From Rhizobium leguminosarum (GTDB taxonomy: Bacteria; Pseudomonadota; Alphaproteobacteria; Rhizobiales; Rhizobiaceae): 64,000 nt of DNA. Position numbers and translations under genes: made by a program. Of this stretch, positions 25,071 through 33,851 are shown one piece after another. The stretch lies in NCBI RefSeq assembly GCF_004123835.1, contig NZ_MZMU01000002.1:372001-436000 (forward strand), in the 5' to 3' direction. The notes under the pieces are model-generated. The model was given only the letters and a program-made list of their open reading frames with translations, was not told the origin of the DNA and ran no database searches. Each line of letters begins with the position of its first letter. The stretch's first letter is position 1.

Positions 25071-26327
25071 ATGCATAAATTGATCTTGCCTCTACTTGCA
25101 TCAGCGGCTTTGGCAATCGCCGCACCCGCTCTTGGCCAGGATGCCAAGCCACTTGCCGGTCAATCGATCACGGTGCTCATGCCATCGCCGCAGGGACCGA
25201 ACATCGCCTCTGACTTCGAAGCCGAAACCGGCATTCACGTCGACCTGCAGACCCTGTCGTGGGACGACATCCGCCCGAAGCTGGTGACGGCTTTGGTTGC
25301 CGGTACAGCGCCAGCGGATGTGACCGAATTCGATTGGTCCTGGACCGGTCAGTTCAGCGCAGCCGGTTGGTATATGCCGCTCAACGACGTGATCGACGCC
25401 GATACGGTGAAAGATATCGGCGTTGCCAAGATCTTCACGGTTGACGGCAAGTTATTGGGAATTCCCTACACCAACGACTTCCGGGTGATGCTCGTCAACA
25501 AGAAGCATTTCGCGGATGCAGGCATCACCGAGATGCCGAAAACATTGGACGCCCTGGTCGCTGCAGCCAAGAAGATCAAGGAAAAGGGCATTGTCGAGTA
25601 TCCGATCGGCCTGCCGGTTTCAGCGACGGAAGGCGCATCAACGAGCTGGTACTTGCTGACCAAGGCCTTCGGTGGCGAACTCTTCGACAAGGACTTCAAT
25701 CCGCTGTTCACCTCGCCGGATTCGGCTGGTTACAAGGCGCTTGCTTTCGAGTTGATGCTCCTCAAGGAAGGGCTGGTCGATCCGGCGTCTACCGGCCTGA
25801 AGGACAGCCAGATCAATGAGAGCATGTTCGCGCAGGGCATCACCAGCATCATGATCTCCGGTGAGCCTGGTCGTCTTGGCCAGATGAACGATCCCAAGCA
25901 GTCGAAAGTCGCCGGCCAGGTAGAGGCGATCCTCGTGCCGACGGCAAGCGGTGAAACGCGCAGTTTCGGCCTTCCGGAAGCGCTGGCTATTCCAAATGTC
26001 TCTCCCAACAAGGAGGCGGCGATCGCCTTCGTCAAATGGTTTACCAGCAAGGACTTCCAGAAGAAGAATGCAGTGAACGGCTTCCTGCCGACACGCACGT
26101 CGGCGCTTTCCGAACTCAACGAGTCCGGAAAGCTGAACAGCGGCGACGCTCTCGTGGCGCAGGCGAAGACGGTTGAGCCGCTGTTCCCGCAAGGCACGCC
26201 GCCTTGGTACCCGCAATTTTCCAGCGGCGTGAACACAGCCATCAATAGCGCTGCCAAGGGACAGATGAGCGTCGACCAGGCGATGGAGGCCATCGCTTAC
26301 GCCGCAAAGCAGGCAATGGCGCAATGA
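25071..26327 (+). CDS. Extracellular sugar-binding protein (third ABC importer)
   Basis: A 418-residue family 1 binding protein. MHKLILPLLASAALAIAAPA followed by LGQ is a Sec signal peptide. The mature body has the usual SBP features (LVAGTAPADVTEFDWSW, GKLLGIPYTNDFRVMLVNK). The ATG at 25071 has GAAGGATGGGA upstream; an ATG at 25056 in the same frame is possible. It follows the kinase by 31 bp and overlaps the first permease gene by four bases, so unlike the other sugar operons here there is no room for a hairpin after the binding protein. The ligand may be galactosamine, N-acetylgalactosamine or a galactoside. Confidence 0.9.
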   Translation: MHKLILPLLASAALAIAAPALGQDAKPLAGQSITVLMPSPQGPNIASDFEAETGIHVDLQTLSWDDIRPKLVTALVAGTAPADVTEFDWSWTGQFSAAGWYMPLNDVIDADTVKDIGVAKIFTVDGKLLGIPYTNDFRVMLVNKKHFADAGITEMPKTLDALVAAAKKIKEKGIVEYPIGLPVSATEGASTSWYLLTKAFGGELFDKDFNPLFTSPDSAGYKALAFELMLLKEGLVDPASTGLKDSQINESMFAQGITSIMISGEPGRLGQMNDPKQSKVAGQVEAILVPTASGETRSFGLPEALAIPNVSPNKEAAIAFVKWFTSKDFQKKNAVNGFLPTRTSALSELNESGKLNSGDALVAQAKTVEPLFPQGTPPWYPQFSSGVNTAINSAAKGQMSVDQAMEAIAYAAKQAMAQ

Positions 26328-27241
26328 CCGCTTTGGCGTCCGAAGGGGCCACCAGCAAACGTGGGGTCGGCTTCAACGCCGACGCCACACTCGGCTTGCT
26401 GTTGGTGTCGCCCATCATTCTCACGATGGCAGCTTTGGTCTTCTACCCGATGGGAAGAACCGTCTGGGACAGCCTGCACAGGGTCAACCCCATGCAGGCC
26501 GGCACGCCATTCGTCGGTCTTGAGAACTACAGCCGAATGCTGTCGGATGGCCAGCTCGCGACGACCTGGAGCAACACGCTCATGTACGTTGTTCTGGCCG
26601 TCACCGCCGAAACCGTGTTCGGCGTTCTTGCGGCCGCTCTCATCAATCAGATCAAGGTCGGGCGGCAGTGGGTTCTCGCAGCGGTGATCTTGCCCTGGGC
26701 GCTGCCCGGCGTTGTGAATTCGGTCATTTGGCTTTGGATTTATCAACCGGGCGCGGGTCTGTTGAACGGTATTCTTTCCGCACTCGGGCTCCCCTTCGAA
26801 AATCACGTCTGGTTCAACGATCGCACCAGCGCCATCGTCGCCGTAACGGTCGTCCATGTCTGGCGCATGATGCCTTTGACGATCGTCATCGTCCTTGCCG
26901 CGATGCAGAGCATACCTGCGCATCTCTACGAGGCTGCGCGGATCGATGGGGCAACGCGCATCCAGATGTTCGGATGGGTAACCCTTCCGCTGGTTCGCAG
27001 TGCGATCGCTGTCGCCATGACGAACGCAACCGTGAACGCTTTCAATCTCTTCGACGAGGCCTGGGTTCTGGCGGGTGCCAGCCTCGAGACCCGACCGGTG
27101 CTCGTCCAGATCTACCTCGAAACCTTCCAGAATCTCCGCTTCTCGTATGGCATGGCGCTATCGGTCGTGATCACTCTCGTGTCTCTGCTGATTTCGCTCG
27201 TCTACGTCCTTCGTGTCTATCGCAACACACGGTTCGACTGA
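26324..27241 (+). CDS. CUT1 ABC importer permease (MalF type)
   Basis: A 305-residue inner-membrane permease. A 24-residue tail precedes the first helix LGLLLVSPIILTMAALVF. The EAA loop reads HLYEAARIDGATRIQMFGW with VTLPLVRSAI. The start overlaps the binding-protein stop by four bases, and the stop overlaps the next permease start by one base (TGATG). It forms half of the channel of the third importer. Confidence 0.92.
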   Translation: MTALASEGATSKRGVGFNADATLGLLLVSPIILTMAALVFYPMGRTVWDSLHRVNPMQAGTPFVGLENYSRMLSDGQLATTWSNTLMYVVLAVTAETVFGVLAAALINQIKVGRQWVLAAVILPWALPGVVNSVIWLWIYQPGAGLLNGILSALGLPFENHVWFNDRTSAIVAVTVVHVWRMMPLTIVIVLAAMQSIPAHLYEAARIDGATRIQMFGWVTLPLVRSAIAVAMTNATVNAFNLFDEAWVLAGASLETRPVLVQIYLETFQNLRFSYGMALSVVITLVSLLISLVYVLRVYRNTRFD

Positions 27242-28098
27242 TGAGATCCACTATTGCCTATCGAATGATGATTTGGACCGGTGTCGTCGTCCTGTTGATC
27301 TGGTCTCTGGGGCCGATCTACTGGACCATCGCGAGTTCCGTTACGCCCAGCGAAGACTTCTCGACCCGACCGATCAACTTCTTTCCGCAGCACTTTACGC
27401 TCGATCACTACTCCCGGCTGCTCGGCATCGATATCGCGCGGATCGGAGGTGTGGAGGTATTCAAACAGTTCCGTGCCGCATTGCTCAATAGCGTAGTGAC
27501 ATCAATCGCTGCCACGCTGCTTTGCGTCGCGATATCCTCTCTTGGGGCTTACGCGTTCACCAGGCTTCAGTTTCCCGGCCGGAAAGCGCTTTTTGTCGCT
27601 GTCGTCGCGACCCTGGCCATTCCTGCCTACGCTGTCTTGATCCCGCTCTATCAGATCATGATCACGCTGCATCTCGTCGATACCTATCTGGGTGTTTCGC
27701 TTATCTATGTCTCGGCATTTCTGCCCCTGTCGCTCTGGCTGTTGCGGAGCGTGTTCGAAGCTCTTCCGATCGCACTGGAAGAGGCGGCGCAACTCGACGG
27801 AGCGGGCCGGCTCTACATTTTCTTCAACATCGTCCTGCCGCTGGCCGGACCGGGTCTGACGGCAGCGGCAATCCTCACCTTTCTTGGCGCCTGGGGACAG
27901 TATCTCGTACCGCTCATTTTTTCGCCGCAGGCGACGAAGCCCCTAACGGTTCTGATTCCCGAATTCGTAACGAAGAACTTCATCGACTACGGCCTCATCA
28001 CAGCGAGCGGCTCGATCGCGATCGTCATTCCCGCCCTCGTCGTCATTTTTCTCAACCGTTACCTCGTCAGCGGCCTGTTGGCTGGTTCTGTCAAATAA
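27241..28098 (+). CDS. CUT1 ABC importer permease (MalG type)
   Basis: A 285-residue permease with about six membrane helices, starting MRSTIAYRMMIWTGVVVLLI. The EAA loop is ALEEAAQLDGAGRLYIFFN with IVLPLAGPGL. The ATG at 27241 shares its first base with the previous stop. A much longer frame opens upstream but only shadows the preceding permease gene. It is followed 11 bp later by the SIS-domain gene. Confidence 0.92.
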   Translation: MRSTIAYRMMIWTGVVVLLIWSLGPIYWTIASSVTPSEDFSTRPINFFPQHFTLDHYSRLLGIDIARIGGVEVFKQFRAALLNSVVTSIAATLLCVAISSLGAYAFTRLQFPGRKALFVAVVATLAIPAYAVLIPLYQIMITLHLVDTYLGVSLIYVSAFLPLSLWLLRSVFEALPIALEEAAQLDGAGRLYIFFNIVLPLAGPGLTAAAILTFLGAWGQYLVPLIFSPQATKPLTVLIPEFVTKNFIDYGLITASGSIAIVIPALVVIFLNRYLVSGLLAGSVK

Positions 28099-28109
28099 TC
28101 GGAGACTTC

Positions 28110-29063
28110 ATGAGCACGACCGAAAAGGTTATTTTCGAGCAATTTCCCTATTGGGAGAAGGCCATTGAATTGAATTCAGCCGACGACCGCGCGGAGCTGC
28201 TCGTCTTTGTCGGTTGCGGCACGTCCTTCAATCTTGCCCTCTCGCTGGCAGCCTATGCCAATATGGCCGGACGCAAGGCAATCGCAGTCCCTGGTGCCGA
28301 ATGGCAGAACCGACCCTCGGCCTTCTGGCCGGAATGGCGCAACACGCATGTCGTCGCGCTTTCCCGGAGCGGCGAGACGACAGAAACAGTGGCCGCAGCA
28401 AAGGCAAGCCGCGCCGCCGGCGCCTTCGTGACGGCGATAACCGTCGAACCGGAAAGCTCTCTGGCGAAAAATTGCGATCGGATGGTCACGGCCGAAACCC
28501 ATCCGGACGAAGGTATCGTCATGACGGTCTCGGCGAGTCTCATGGTCCTTCTCGGTTTGCAGATGATCGGGCAGAAGGTTCCTGCCTCTGTCGTGAATTC
28601 GGCCCGCCAGCTCGCGAGCGCTCTCGATGCGGCACTTCCTGGACTTATCGCCGACCGGTCGCACTTCGTCTTTCTCGGTGGGGGGCCTCTCTTCGGCGTC
28701 GCCCTGGAAGGAGCGCTCAAGCTCATGGAAATGAGCCAGATCATGACCCAGGCCTTCCACCCGCTGGAATACCGCCACGGTCCGATCAGCCTCGTTGACG
28801 GGAAGACGGTTGCGGTCATGCTGTACAGCTCCGACCAGAGGGAGGCGGAGACGAAACTGGTGCGAGAACTGAGAGAAAAAGGCGCGGTCGTCATCGGTGT
28901 GGGTGGTCCAGGCGATCTGGAACTCGCCGTTGATGTCGATCTGTCGCTTGCGGGTCTCGTTGTCCTTCCGGCGCTGCAGGTCCTCGGCGAACGCGCCGCG
29001 CAGGCTCGGCAAATCGACACGGTCTCTCCCCGTCACCTGACGAAGGTTGTAACGCTCGCATGA
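28110..29063 (+). CDS. SIS-domain sugar isomerase/deaminase (AgaS-like)
   Basis: A 317-residue protein with two SIS domains, like the isomerase half of GlmS. Phosphosugar-binding motifs are visible: VGCGTSFNLALSLAAY, VALSRSGETTETVAA, LGGGPLFGVALEGALKLMEM and the EYRHGPISLV stretch. AgaS proteins convert galactosamine-6-phosphate to tagatose-6-phosphate with release of ammonia. The neighbouring kinase and GatZ-like genes fit that role better than FrlB-type or GlmS functions, but the sequence alone does not fix it. The ATG at 28110 has CGGAGA five bases upstream; it overlaps the next gene by four bases. Confidence 0.82.
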   Translation: MSTTEKVIFEQFPYWEKAIELNSADDRAELLVFVGCGTSFNLALSLAAYANMAGRKAIAVPGAEWQNRPSAFWPEWRNTHVVALSRSGETTETVAAAKASRAAGAFVTAITVEPESSLAKNCDRMVTAETHPDEGIVMTVSASLMVLLGLQMIGQKVPASVVNSARQLASALDAALPGLIADRSHFVFLGGGPLFGVALEGALKLMEMSQIMTQAFHPLEYRHGPISLVDGKTVAVMLYSSDQREAETKLVRELREKGAVVIGVGGPGDLELAVDVDLSLAGLVVLPALQVLGERAAQARQIDTVSPRHLTKVVTLA

Positions 29064-30358
29064 CGCCGATCGAAGAGAACCGGCAGATCGCGCTGCGAAA
29101 GCTTTTCGATGCCCGAAACCTGCCTTTTCCCCATGGCGTCACTTCGGTCTGCTCGGCTCATCCGCTGGTCATCGAGGCAGCGCTTCGGCGTGCCGGCATA
29201 GAGCACCGGGCAGTCCTCATCGAAGCCACCTGCAATCAGGTCAATCAGGAGGGCGGCTATACCGCGATGACGCCGGCGGACTTTCGCAGGTTCATCGAGG
29301 CCATCGCCGCAGCGACTGACTTCCCAACTGAACGCGTCATCCTGGGAGGTGATCACCTCGGCCCCAACCCATGGAAAAAATTGGCGGCCGAGGAGGCAAT
29401 GCTGCGCGCCGCGGCTATGGTGACGGCCTATGTCGAGGCAGGGTTTGAAAAGATTCACCTGGACACGTCAATGGGCTGTGCCGGTGAACCAACCGCGCTC
29501 GATGACGAATTGACCGCGGCGCGGGCCGCTCGATTGGCAAAGGCCGCTGAAGAGGCCGCTCTTCGTTCAGGCCGCCGTCCGCCGGTCTATATCATCGGAA
29601 CCGAAGTGCCGCCTCCAGGTGGTGCAACGCACGCACTCGAAGAAATCGAAATTACGCGGGCCGATGCGGCGATGAAAACGCTGGCAGTTCACCGGGCGTC
29701 GTTTGCCGAAGCCGGCTTGGCGTCGGCGATGGAGCGGGTCATTGGAATCGTGGTTCAGCCGGGGGTGGAATTTGGCAACACGGACGTGGCGCTCTACAAG
29801 CCTGAACGAGCCAAGAGCCTCATTCGTTCGCTGAGCGACATGCCGGGCTTGGTTTTCGAGGCACATTCCACCGACTACCAACCGGCCGAAGCCTTGTCTG
29901 CTCTCGTTGACGGCGGCTTTGCGATCCTCAAGGTCGGACCAGGGCTGACTTTCGCGCTGCGCGAAGCGCTCTACGGTCTCGATGCGATCGCTGACGTGCT
30001 TGCGGGGAGGACGCCAGGAACCGGACTGGTGACGACCATGGAAAAAATCATGGTCGAGCAACCGGCAAGCTGGGCGGGCCACTATGGCGGCAGTCCCGAT
30101 GAGGAGCGACTGCAACGGCATTTCAGCTATAGTGATCGAATTCGATATTACTGGCCGGATCCTCGCGCATCCGCCGCGGTCGGCGAATTGTTCACCCGGC
30201 TCCCCGATGAAATTCCCGAAACTCTGATCAGCCAATATCTCGGCCGACTGTATTCTGACGTGGCGTCAAAGCGGGTCGCTCCGAAGGCCCGCGAACTCTG
30301 CCTTGCTGCGATCGACGCGGTATTGGCACCCTATTCAGCCGCCACGGCAATCCGATGA
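29060..30358 (+). CDS. GatZ/KbaZ-family protein (tagatose-6-phosphate metabolism)
   Basis: A 432-residue protein of the GatZ/KbaZ family, with GVTSVCSAHPLVIEAAL, EATCNQVNQEGGYTAM, LGGDHLGPNPW, KIHLDTSMGC, GTEVPPPGGA, VEFGNTDV and FEAHSTDYQ. Classical members were called the non-catalytic subunit of tagatose-1,6-bisphosphate aldolase. Established work on Agrobacterium assigns some homologues a tagatose-6-phosphate 4-epimerase activity (EC 5.1.3.40), giving fructose-6-phosphate. No GatY/KbaY aldolase partner or tagatose-6-phosphate kinase is in this window, which favours the epimerase role here. It overlaps the SIS gene by four bases. Confidence 0.88.
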   Translation: MTPIEENRQIALRKLFDARNLPFPHGVTSVCSAHPLVIEAALRRAGIEHRAVLIEATCNQVNQEGGYTAMTPADFRRFIEAIAAATDFPTERVILGGDHLGPNPWKKLAAEEAMLRAAAMVTAYVEAGFEKIHLDTSMGCAGEPTALDDELTAARAARLAKAAEEAALRSGRRPPVYIIGTEVPPPGGATHALEEIEITRADAAMKTLAVHRASFAEAGLASAMERVIGIVVQPGVEFGNTDVALYKPERAKSLIRSLSDMPGLVFEAHSTDYQPAEALSALVDGGFAILKVGPGLTFALREALYGLDAIADVLAGRTPGTGLVTTMEKIMVEQPASWAGHYGGSPDEERLQRHFSYSDRIRYYWPDPRASAAVGELFTRLPDEIPETLISQYLGRLYSDVASKRVAPKARELCLAAIDAVLAPYSAATAIR

Positions 30359-30424
30359 GCAATCGACAGCCGTGTCAGACGAGCGGCTGCATCCGAAGAT
30401 ACCAACATTCAGCCGGAGAAAATT

Positions 30425-31495
30425 ATGGCGTCAGTAAGCGTGGCGAATGCCCGCAAGAGCTACGGTCACTTCGAAGTTCTGCATGGGGTGGATATTGATA
30501 TCCAAGACGGCGAATTCGTTATCCTCGTCGGTCCGTCCGGGTGCGGGAAGTCGACATTGTTGCGGATGATCGCCGGCCTCGAAGAGATTTCAGCTGGCCG
30601 GATATCGATCGGCAGCAAGGTCGTGAACAATGTCGCGCCAAAAGAACGCGATATCGCGATGGTTTTCCAGTCCTATGCGCTCTACCCCCATCTGACAGTG
30701 GAGGCGAATATGGGTTTTTCGCTGAAGCTGGCGAAAGCACCCAAGGAACAGACCAGGCAGCGTGTTCGAGCAGCCGCTGAAATTCTGGGGCTCGAGCATC
30801 TGCTCGATCGATATCCGAAAAACCTGTCGGGTGGCCAACGCCAACGTGTGGCGATGGGCCGTGCCATCGTCAGAAATCCGCAGGTCTTCCTGTTTGACGA
30901 ACCATTGTCGAACCTGGACGCAAAGCTGCGTGTCCAGATGCGTTCGGAAATCAAGCAACTGCATCAGCGACTGAAGACAACGACCATTTACGTCACCCAC
31001 GACCAGATCGAGGCCATGACGATGGCCGATCGGATTGTTGTGATGCGGGACGGCTTCGTCGAGCAGATAGGCTCGCCGCTCGATCTCTACGACCGGCCTG
31101 CAAACCTTTTCGTGGCGGGCTTCATCGGTTCGCCGGCGATGAACCTTATTCGAGGCCAGGTCAGCACTTCGGGGCCGCTGGAGTTGATCGCGGACGGCGG
31201 AGGCAGGTTGCCGCTGCCGGAAGCAGCGTCACTGGAACGCGGCGCGCAGCTTATCTACGGCATTCGCCCTGAACATCTCGCAATCGGACAAGGTCCTGTT
31301 GCCGCTGAGGTCGTGCTCGTTGAGCCTACCGGTGCTGAGATCCAGGTCACCACGAAGTTTGGTGAGGATCATCTCGTTGCGACGGTAAGAGAGCGCCTTG
31401 ATCTGCGCGCCGGCGACCAAATCGTCATTGCCCCAGACCTTAGCAAACTGCATCTGTTCGACGCAAAAACCGAACAACGGTTGAAGTCTGTCTAA
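30425..31495 (+). CDS. CUT1 ABC importer ATP-binding protein (MsmK/UgpC type)
   Basis: A 356-residue ATPase with Walker A GPSGCGKS, signature [16 protein letters not shown], Walker [14 protein letters not shown]-loop [11 protein letters not shown] and a TOBE region. It starts 66 bp after the GatZ-like gene with a CCGGAGAA site and completes the third importer, whose other parts lie at 25071-28098. It is probably the last gene of the DeoR-led operon. Confidence 0.94.
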   Translation: MASVSVANARKSYGHFEVLHGVDIDIQDGEFVILVGPSGCGKSTLLRMIAGLEEISAGRISIGSKVVNNVAPKERDIAMVFQSYALYPHLTVEANMGFSLKLAKAPKEQTRQRVRAAAEILGLEHLLDRYPKNLSGGQRQRVAMGRAIVRNPQVFLFDEPLSNLDAKLRVQMRSEIKQLHQRLKTTTIYVTHDQIEAMTMADRIVVMRDGFVEQIGSPLDLYDRPANLFVAGFIGSPAMNLIRGQVSTSGPLELIADGGGRLPLPEAASLERGAQLIYGIRPEHLAIGQGPVAAEVVLVEPTGAEIQVTTKFGEDHLVATVRERLDLRAGDQIVIAPDLSKLHLFDAKTEQRLKSV

Positions 31496-31589
31496 CGTGA
31501 CAATTTTTTCGGACTGGCGGAATGTGGAGGTCAAGCTGATGACAGGTCGGAGACGAGTTCGCCAACGCTGGCGAATGGTTCGCTGCAGG

Positions 31590-32270
31590 TCAGCGTTCAA
31601 GGCTGCCGGCGGCGGCGATTATCTCCGCCGCAGTCGGGAAGATGCAAAGGCTGTTCGGTCCGTCCAGCGCCTCAATTTGCGACCAGGCGATGGTGCCGTT
31701 CGCATTGACCAGGAAGTGCCCGACGAGCTGGGTAGCGTGGTTCGAGAAGATCGCCAAATCGGCTTCATCAAGCTCGAAGCGGTCCTTGGCGTTGAGTATC
31801 ATATTAGCTTCCATCGGCTGTAGCAATTCCGGCAACTCGCCCGTGGGGTTGATGCGCGCCGCCTGGAACTGCGCCATCGTCGCGCTATAAGGCCATTCGG
31901 GCTGCTTGCTGCTCCCATCGGGCAGGAACTCAGCATGGGGCACACCATAGGCCCGATGTGTGTGGCAGTCGGGATCGCATAGCAGCGTTACTGGCGTCGG
32001 ACGGTGGCGGAAATACAGGCGAGCGCGTTCCACCGGAGTGTTGATAACAGCCACGGTCTCCACTCCGGAGGCGCGCAGGGTGGGCTGTATGCCAGCAAGC
32101 TGTTCGACCTGGCGCCGACAGAACGGGCAGTGCAGCCCGCGAAAGAACCCGATCACGAACGGGCGACCGCTCAAATCGGCAAATGAGACCGTTCCGTCGA
32201 AGTTGGCCGTGGCTAGTGCGAAGGCGGGGGCGGTTTCTCCTGGTTGCAGCGGGCGATTCTGGTCTCCCAT
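31590..32270 (-). CDS. Peroxiredoxin (AhpC/TSA family)
   Basis: A 226-residue thioredoxin-fold peroxidase. The opening LQPGETAPAFALATANFDG and the active-site stretch FVIGFFRGLHCPFCRRQVEQ are typical of AhpC/TSA proteins, with a CPFC pair in place of the more usual VCP. It should reduce hydrogen peroxide or organic peroxides in the cytoplasm. The ATG at 32270 has an AAAGGA site; an open frame reaching 32534 would add about 88 residues without family character. It stands alone, convergent with the amino-sugar operon. Confidence 0.85.
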   Translation of the reverse strand: MGDQNRPLQPGETAPAFALATANFDGTVSFADLSGRPFVIGFFRGLHCPFCRRQVEQLAGIQPTLRASGVETVAVINTPVERARLYFRHRPTPVTLLCDPDCHTHRAYGVPHAEFLPDGSSKQPEWPYSATMAQFQAARINPTGELPELLQPMEANMILNAKDRFELDEADLAIFSNHATQLVGHFLVNANGTIAWSQIEALDGPNSLCIFPTAAEIIAAAGSLER

Positions 32271-32469
32271 GGAATGATTCCTTTGTCGTATCGTCCAGGT
32301 GGACGACCGAAATTCAACTATATCACTTGTCGCAAGAAGGCCCAGCGCTCGATGTTGAGACCGCCGAATGTGGTTCGGCATGCCATTTGGCCCTCCGACC
32401 GGCGTCGAGAGCTTGCCGGTATCGATCGCCGCTCCTATCTTATTTAGAATAGACTGATGGAGAAACGAG

Positions 32470-32637
32470 ATGGCGGAACTTGTGGCCGACACTCTAATCG
32501 ACACGACGATCGAGATTATTCCACCGGAAGACACAAAGGAACAACCCGATAGTCGTGCTTGCCTTTGCTGTAAGCGCCGGCGTCAGTGGATGGACGATGA
32601 CGGCTGCGGCATCTGTGAGGAATGCCTAGCCTCGTGA
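32470..32637 (+). CDS. Small cysteine-rich protein (55 aa), possible zinc-binding
   Basis: An ATG at 32470 with GGAGA a few bases upstream opens a 55-codon frame. The N-terminal half is acidic and hydrophobic. The C-terminal half has six cysteines in CLCCKRRRQW and CGICEECL, in CxCC and CxxCxxC spacings suited to a zinc ribbon or similar metal site. I do not recognise the family. It ends 24 bp before the Nudix gene on the same strand, so they may be co-transcribed. The clear start signal and the non-random Cys pattern argue that it is real. Confidence 0.55.
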   Translation: MAELVADTLIDTTIEIIPPEDTKEQPDSRACLCCKRRRQWMDDDGCGICEECLAS

Positions 32638-32661
32638 TCGACACAAGAAGGGCACAACGCG

Positions 32662-33144
32662 ATGGCAATCCGTAGCGCCGGACTTCTGCTCTACCGGCGT
32701 GTTTCCAGGGACATCGAAGTGCTTCTCGTCCATCCGGGCGGTCCTTTCTGGGCTGGGAAAGACGAGGCTGCGTGGTCGATCCCGAAGGGATTGATCGAGT
32801 CTGGAGAAGATGAGCTCGCGGCGGCAATAAGGGAGACTGCCGAAGAGCTGGGTGTAGCAGTCGATGGCAGGTTCACACCGTTGGGCGAATACCGACAATC
32901 TGGCGGAAAGATAGTTGTCGCGTGGTCGATCGAAGCCGATCCGGTACTGGACGTGAATGCGATACAGAGTTCCGAATTTCAAATGGAATGGCCGCCACGG
33001 TCAGGCCGGGTAAAGAGCTTTCCGGAGGTTGATCGCGCGGGGTGGTTTTCCCTGCCCGACGCAGCCGTAAAGCTCTTGAAAGGGCAGCGACCAATGCTTG
33101 CCGGCCTCCTGACGCAGCTGGAACAATCGGGCCGAAGTTATTGA
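32662..33144 (+). CDS. Nudix hydrolase
   Basis: A 160-residue Nudix protein. The Nudix box fits GLIESGEDELAAAIRETAEE followed by LGV, with all the conserved Gly, Glu and Arg positions that bind the metal and diphosphate. The start MAIRSAGLLLYRR and the segment WSIPKGLIESGE resemble the diadenosine-polyphosphate/NTP-hydrolysing subgroup. Cytoplasmic housekeeping of nucleotides is likely; the substrate is not known. The ATG at 32662 lies close behind the Cys-rich gene. Confidence 0.92.
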   Translation: MAIRSAGLLLYRRVSRDIEVLLVHPGGPFWAGKDEAAWSIPKGLIESGEDELAAAIRETAEELGVAVDGRFTPLGEYRQSGGKIVVAWSIEADPVLDVNAIQSSEFQMEWPPRSGRVKSFPEVDRAGWFSLPDAAVKLLKGQRPMLAGLLTQLEQSGRSY

Positions 33145-33298
33145 TTGAGCCGTCCCATCTGGCTGTACTATGCGTCAGGTGCGCGGCAGCCATGAGTTGC
33201 TTCTGAACACAGCCATCCTATCTGACAGTCACCGCCATGTGACTGAAATCGAGAAATTGGAGCTGCGATCCACCTTGGGCACGCGCGAGGAGACAATC

Positions 33299-33580
33299 AT
33301 GAACGGCATTTCCAAAACCCTGAACGACATGACGCTTGTCGAACGCTCGAGCCTGCTCGACACCGTTGCCGACGCCTTGGAAGCAACGGCCGAGGAGGCG
33401 GAAGGTGAGGGCGACGCCCGCTTCGTCGCCAACTCTATCTGCGTCGCCAATACGATTCGCGGACTATCCGGCGATCTCACGCCGCGCGATCTGCAGGCAG
33501 CGGAGTTGCTCCTTGAGCAGGGCATCATGCTCGTTCACCAGTTTTCGAACCGGGCGAAAACGAACGGAGTGATCCACTAG
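33299..33580 (+). CDS. Hypothetical helical protein (93 aa)
   Basis: A 93-residue acidic, mostly helical protein starting MNGISKTLNDMTLVERSSLL, with EATAEEAEGEGDARFVANSI in the middle. I do not recognise a family. The ATG at 33299 has a GAGGAGA site six bases upstream; the frame could extend back to 33170 but no ribosome site supports it. It follows the Nudix gene by 154 bp, with no apparent functional link. Confidence 0.6.
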   Translation: MNGISKTLNDMTLVERSSLLDTVADALEATAEEAEGEGDARFVANSICVANTIRGLSGDLTPRDLQAAELLLEQGIMLVHQFSNRAKTNGVIH

Positions 33581-33851
33581 CGGGGGCGAGGCGACCCTGT
33601 CAGCAATGCGCTCTGTCAGTGTGGACGGCGGCTGATGGATGGAGATAAAGCCGTTAATCCGCGCCGGCATAACGGATGCTGCCGGCCCCTGATGAGAACG
33701 AGCGGTCTCAGCCGCGGCAAACCGTTGGGAGCCCGGAGATTAGCAGACACGCCAGGAAGGCTTTATTTCCAATGGAGTGCCGGTTCAACGCGCAGCCGTA
33801 TCGAATGGCCGATATAGCAGGGTTCACCTTTGTTCGATCAGGAGAAGCGTG

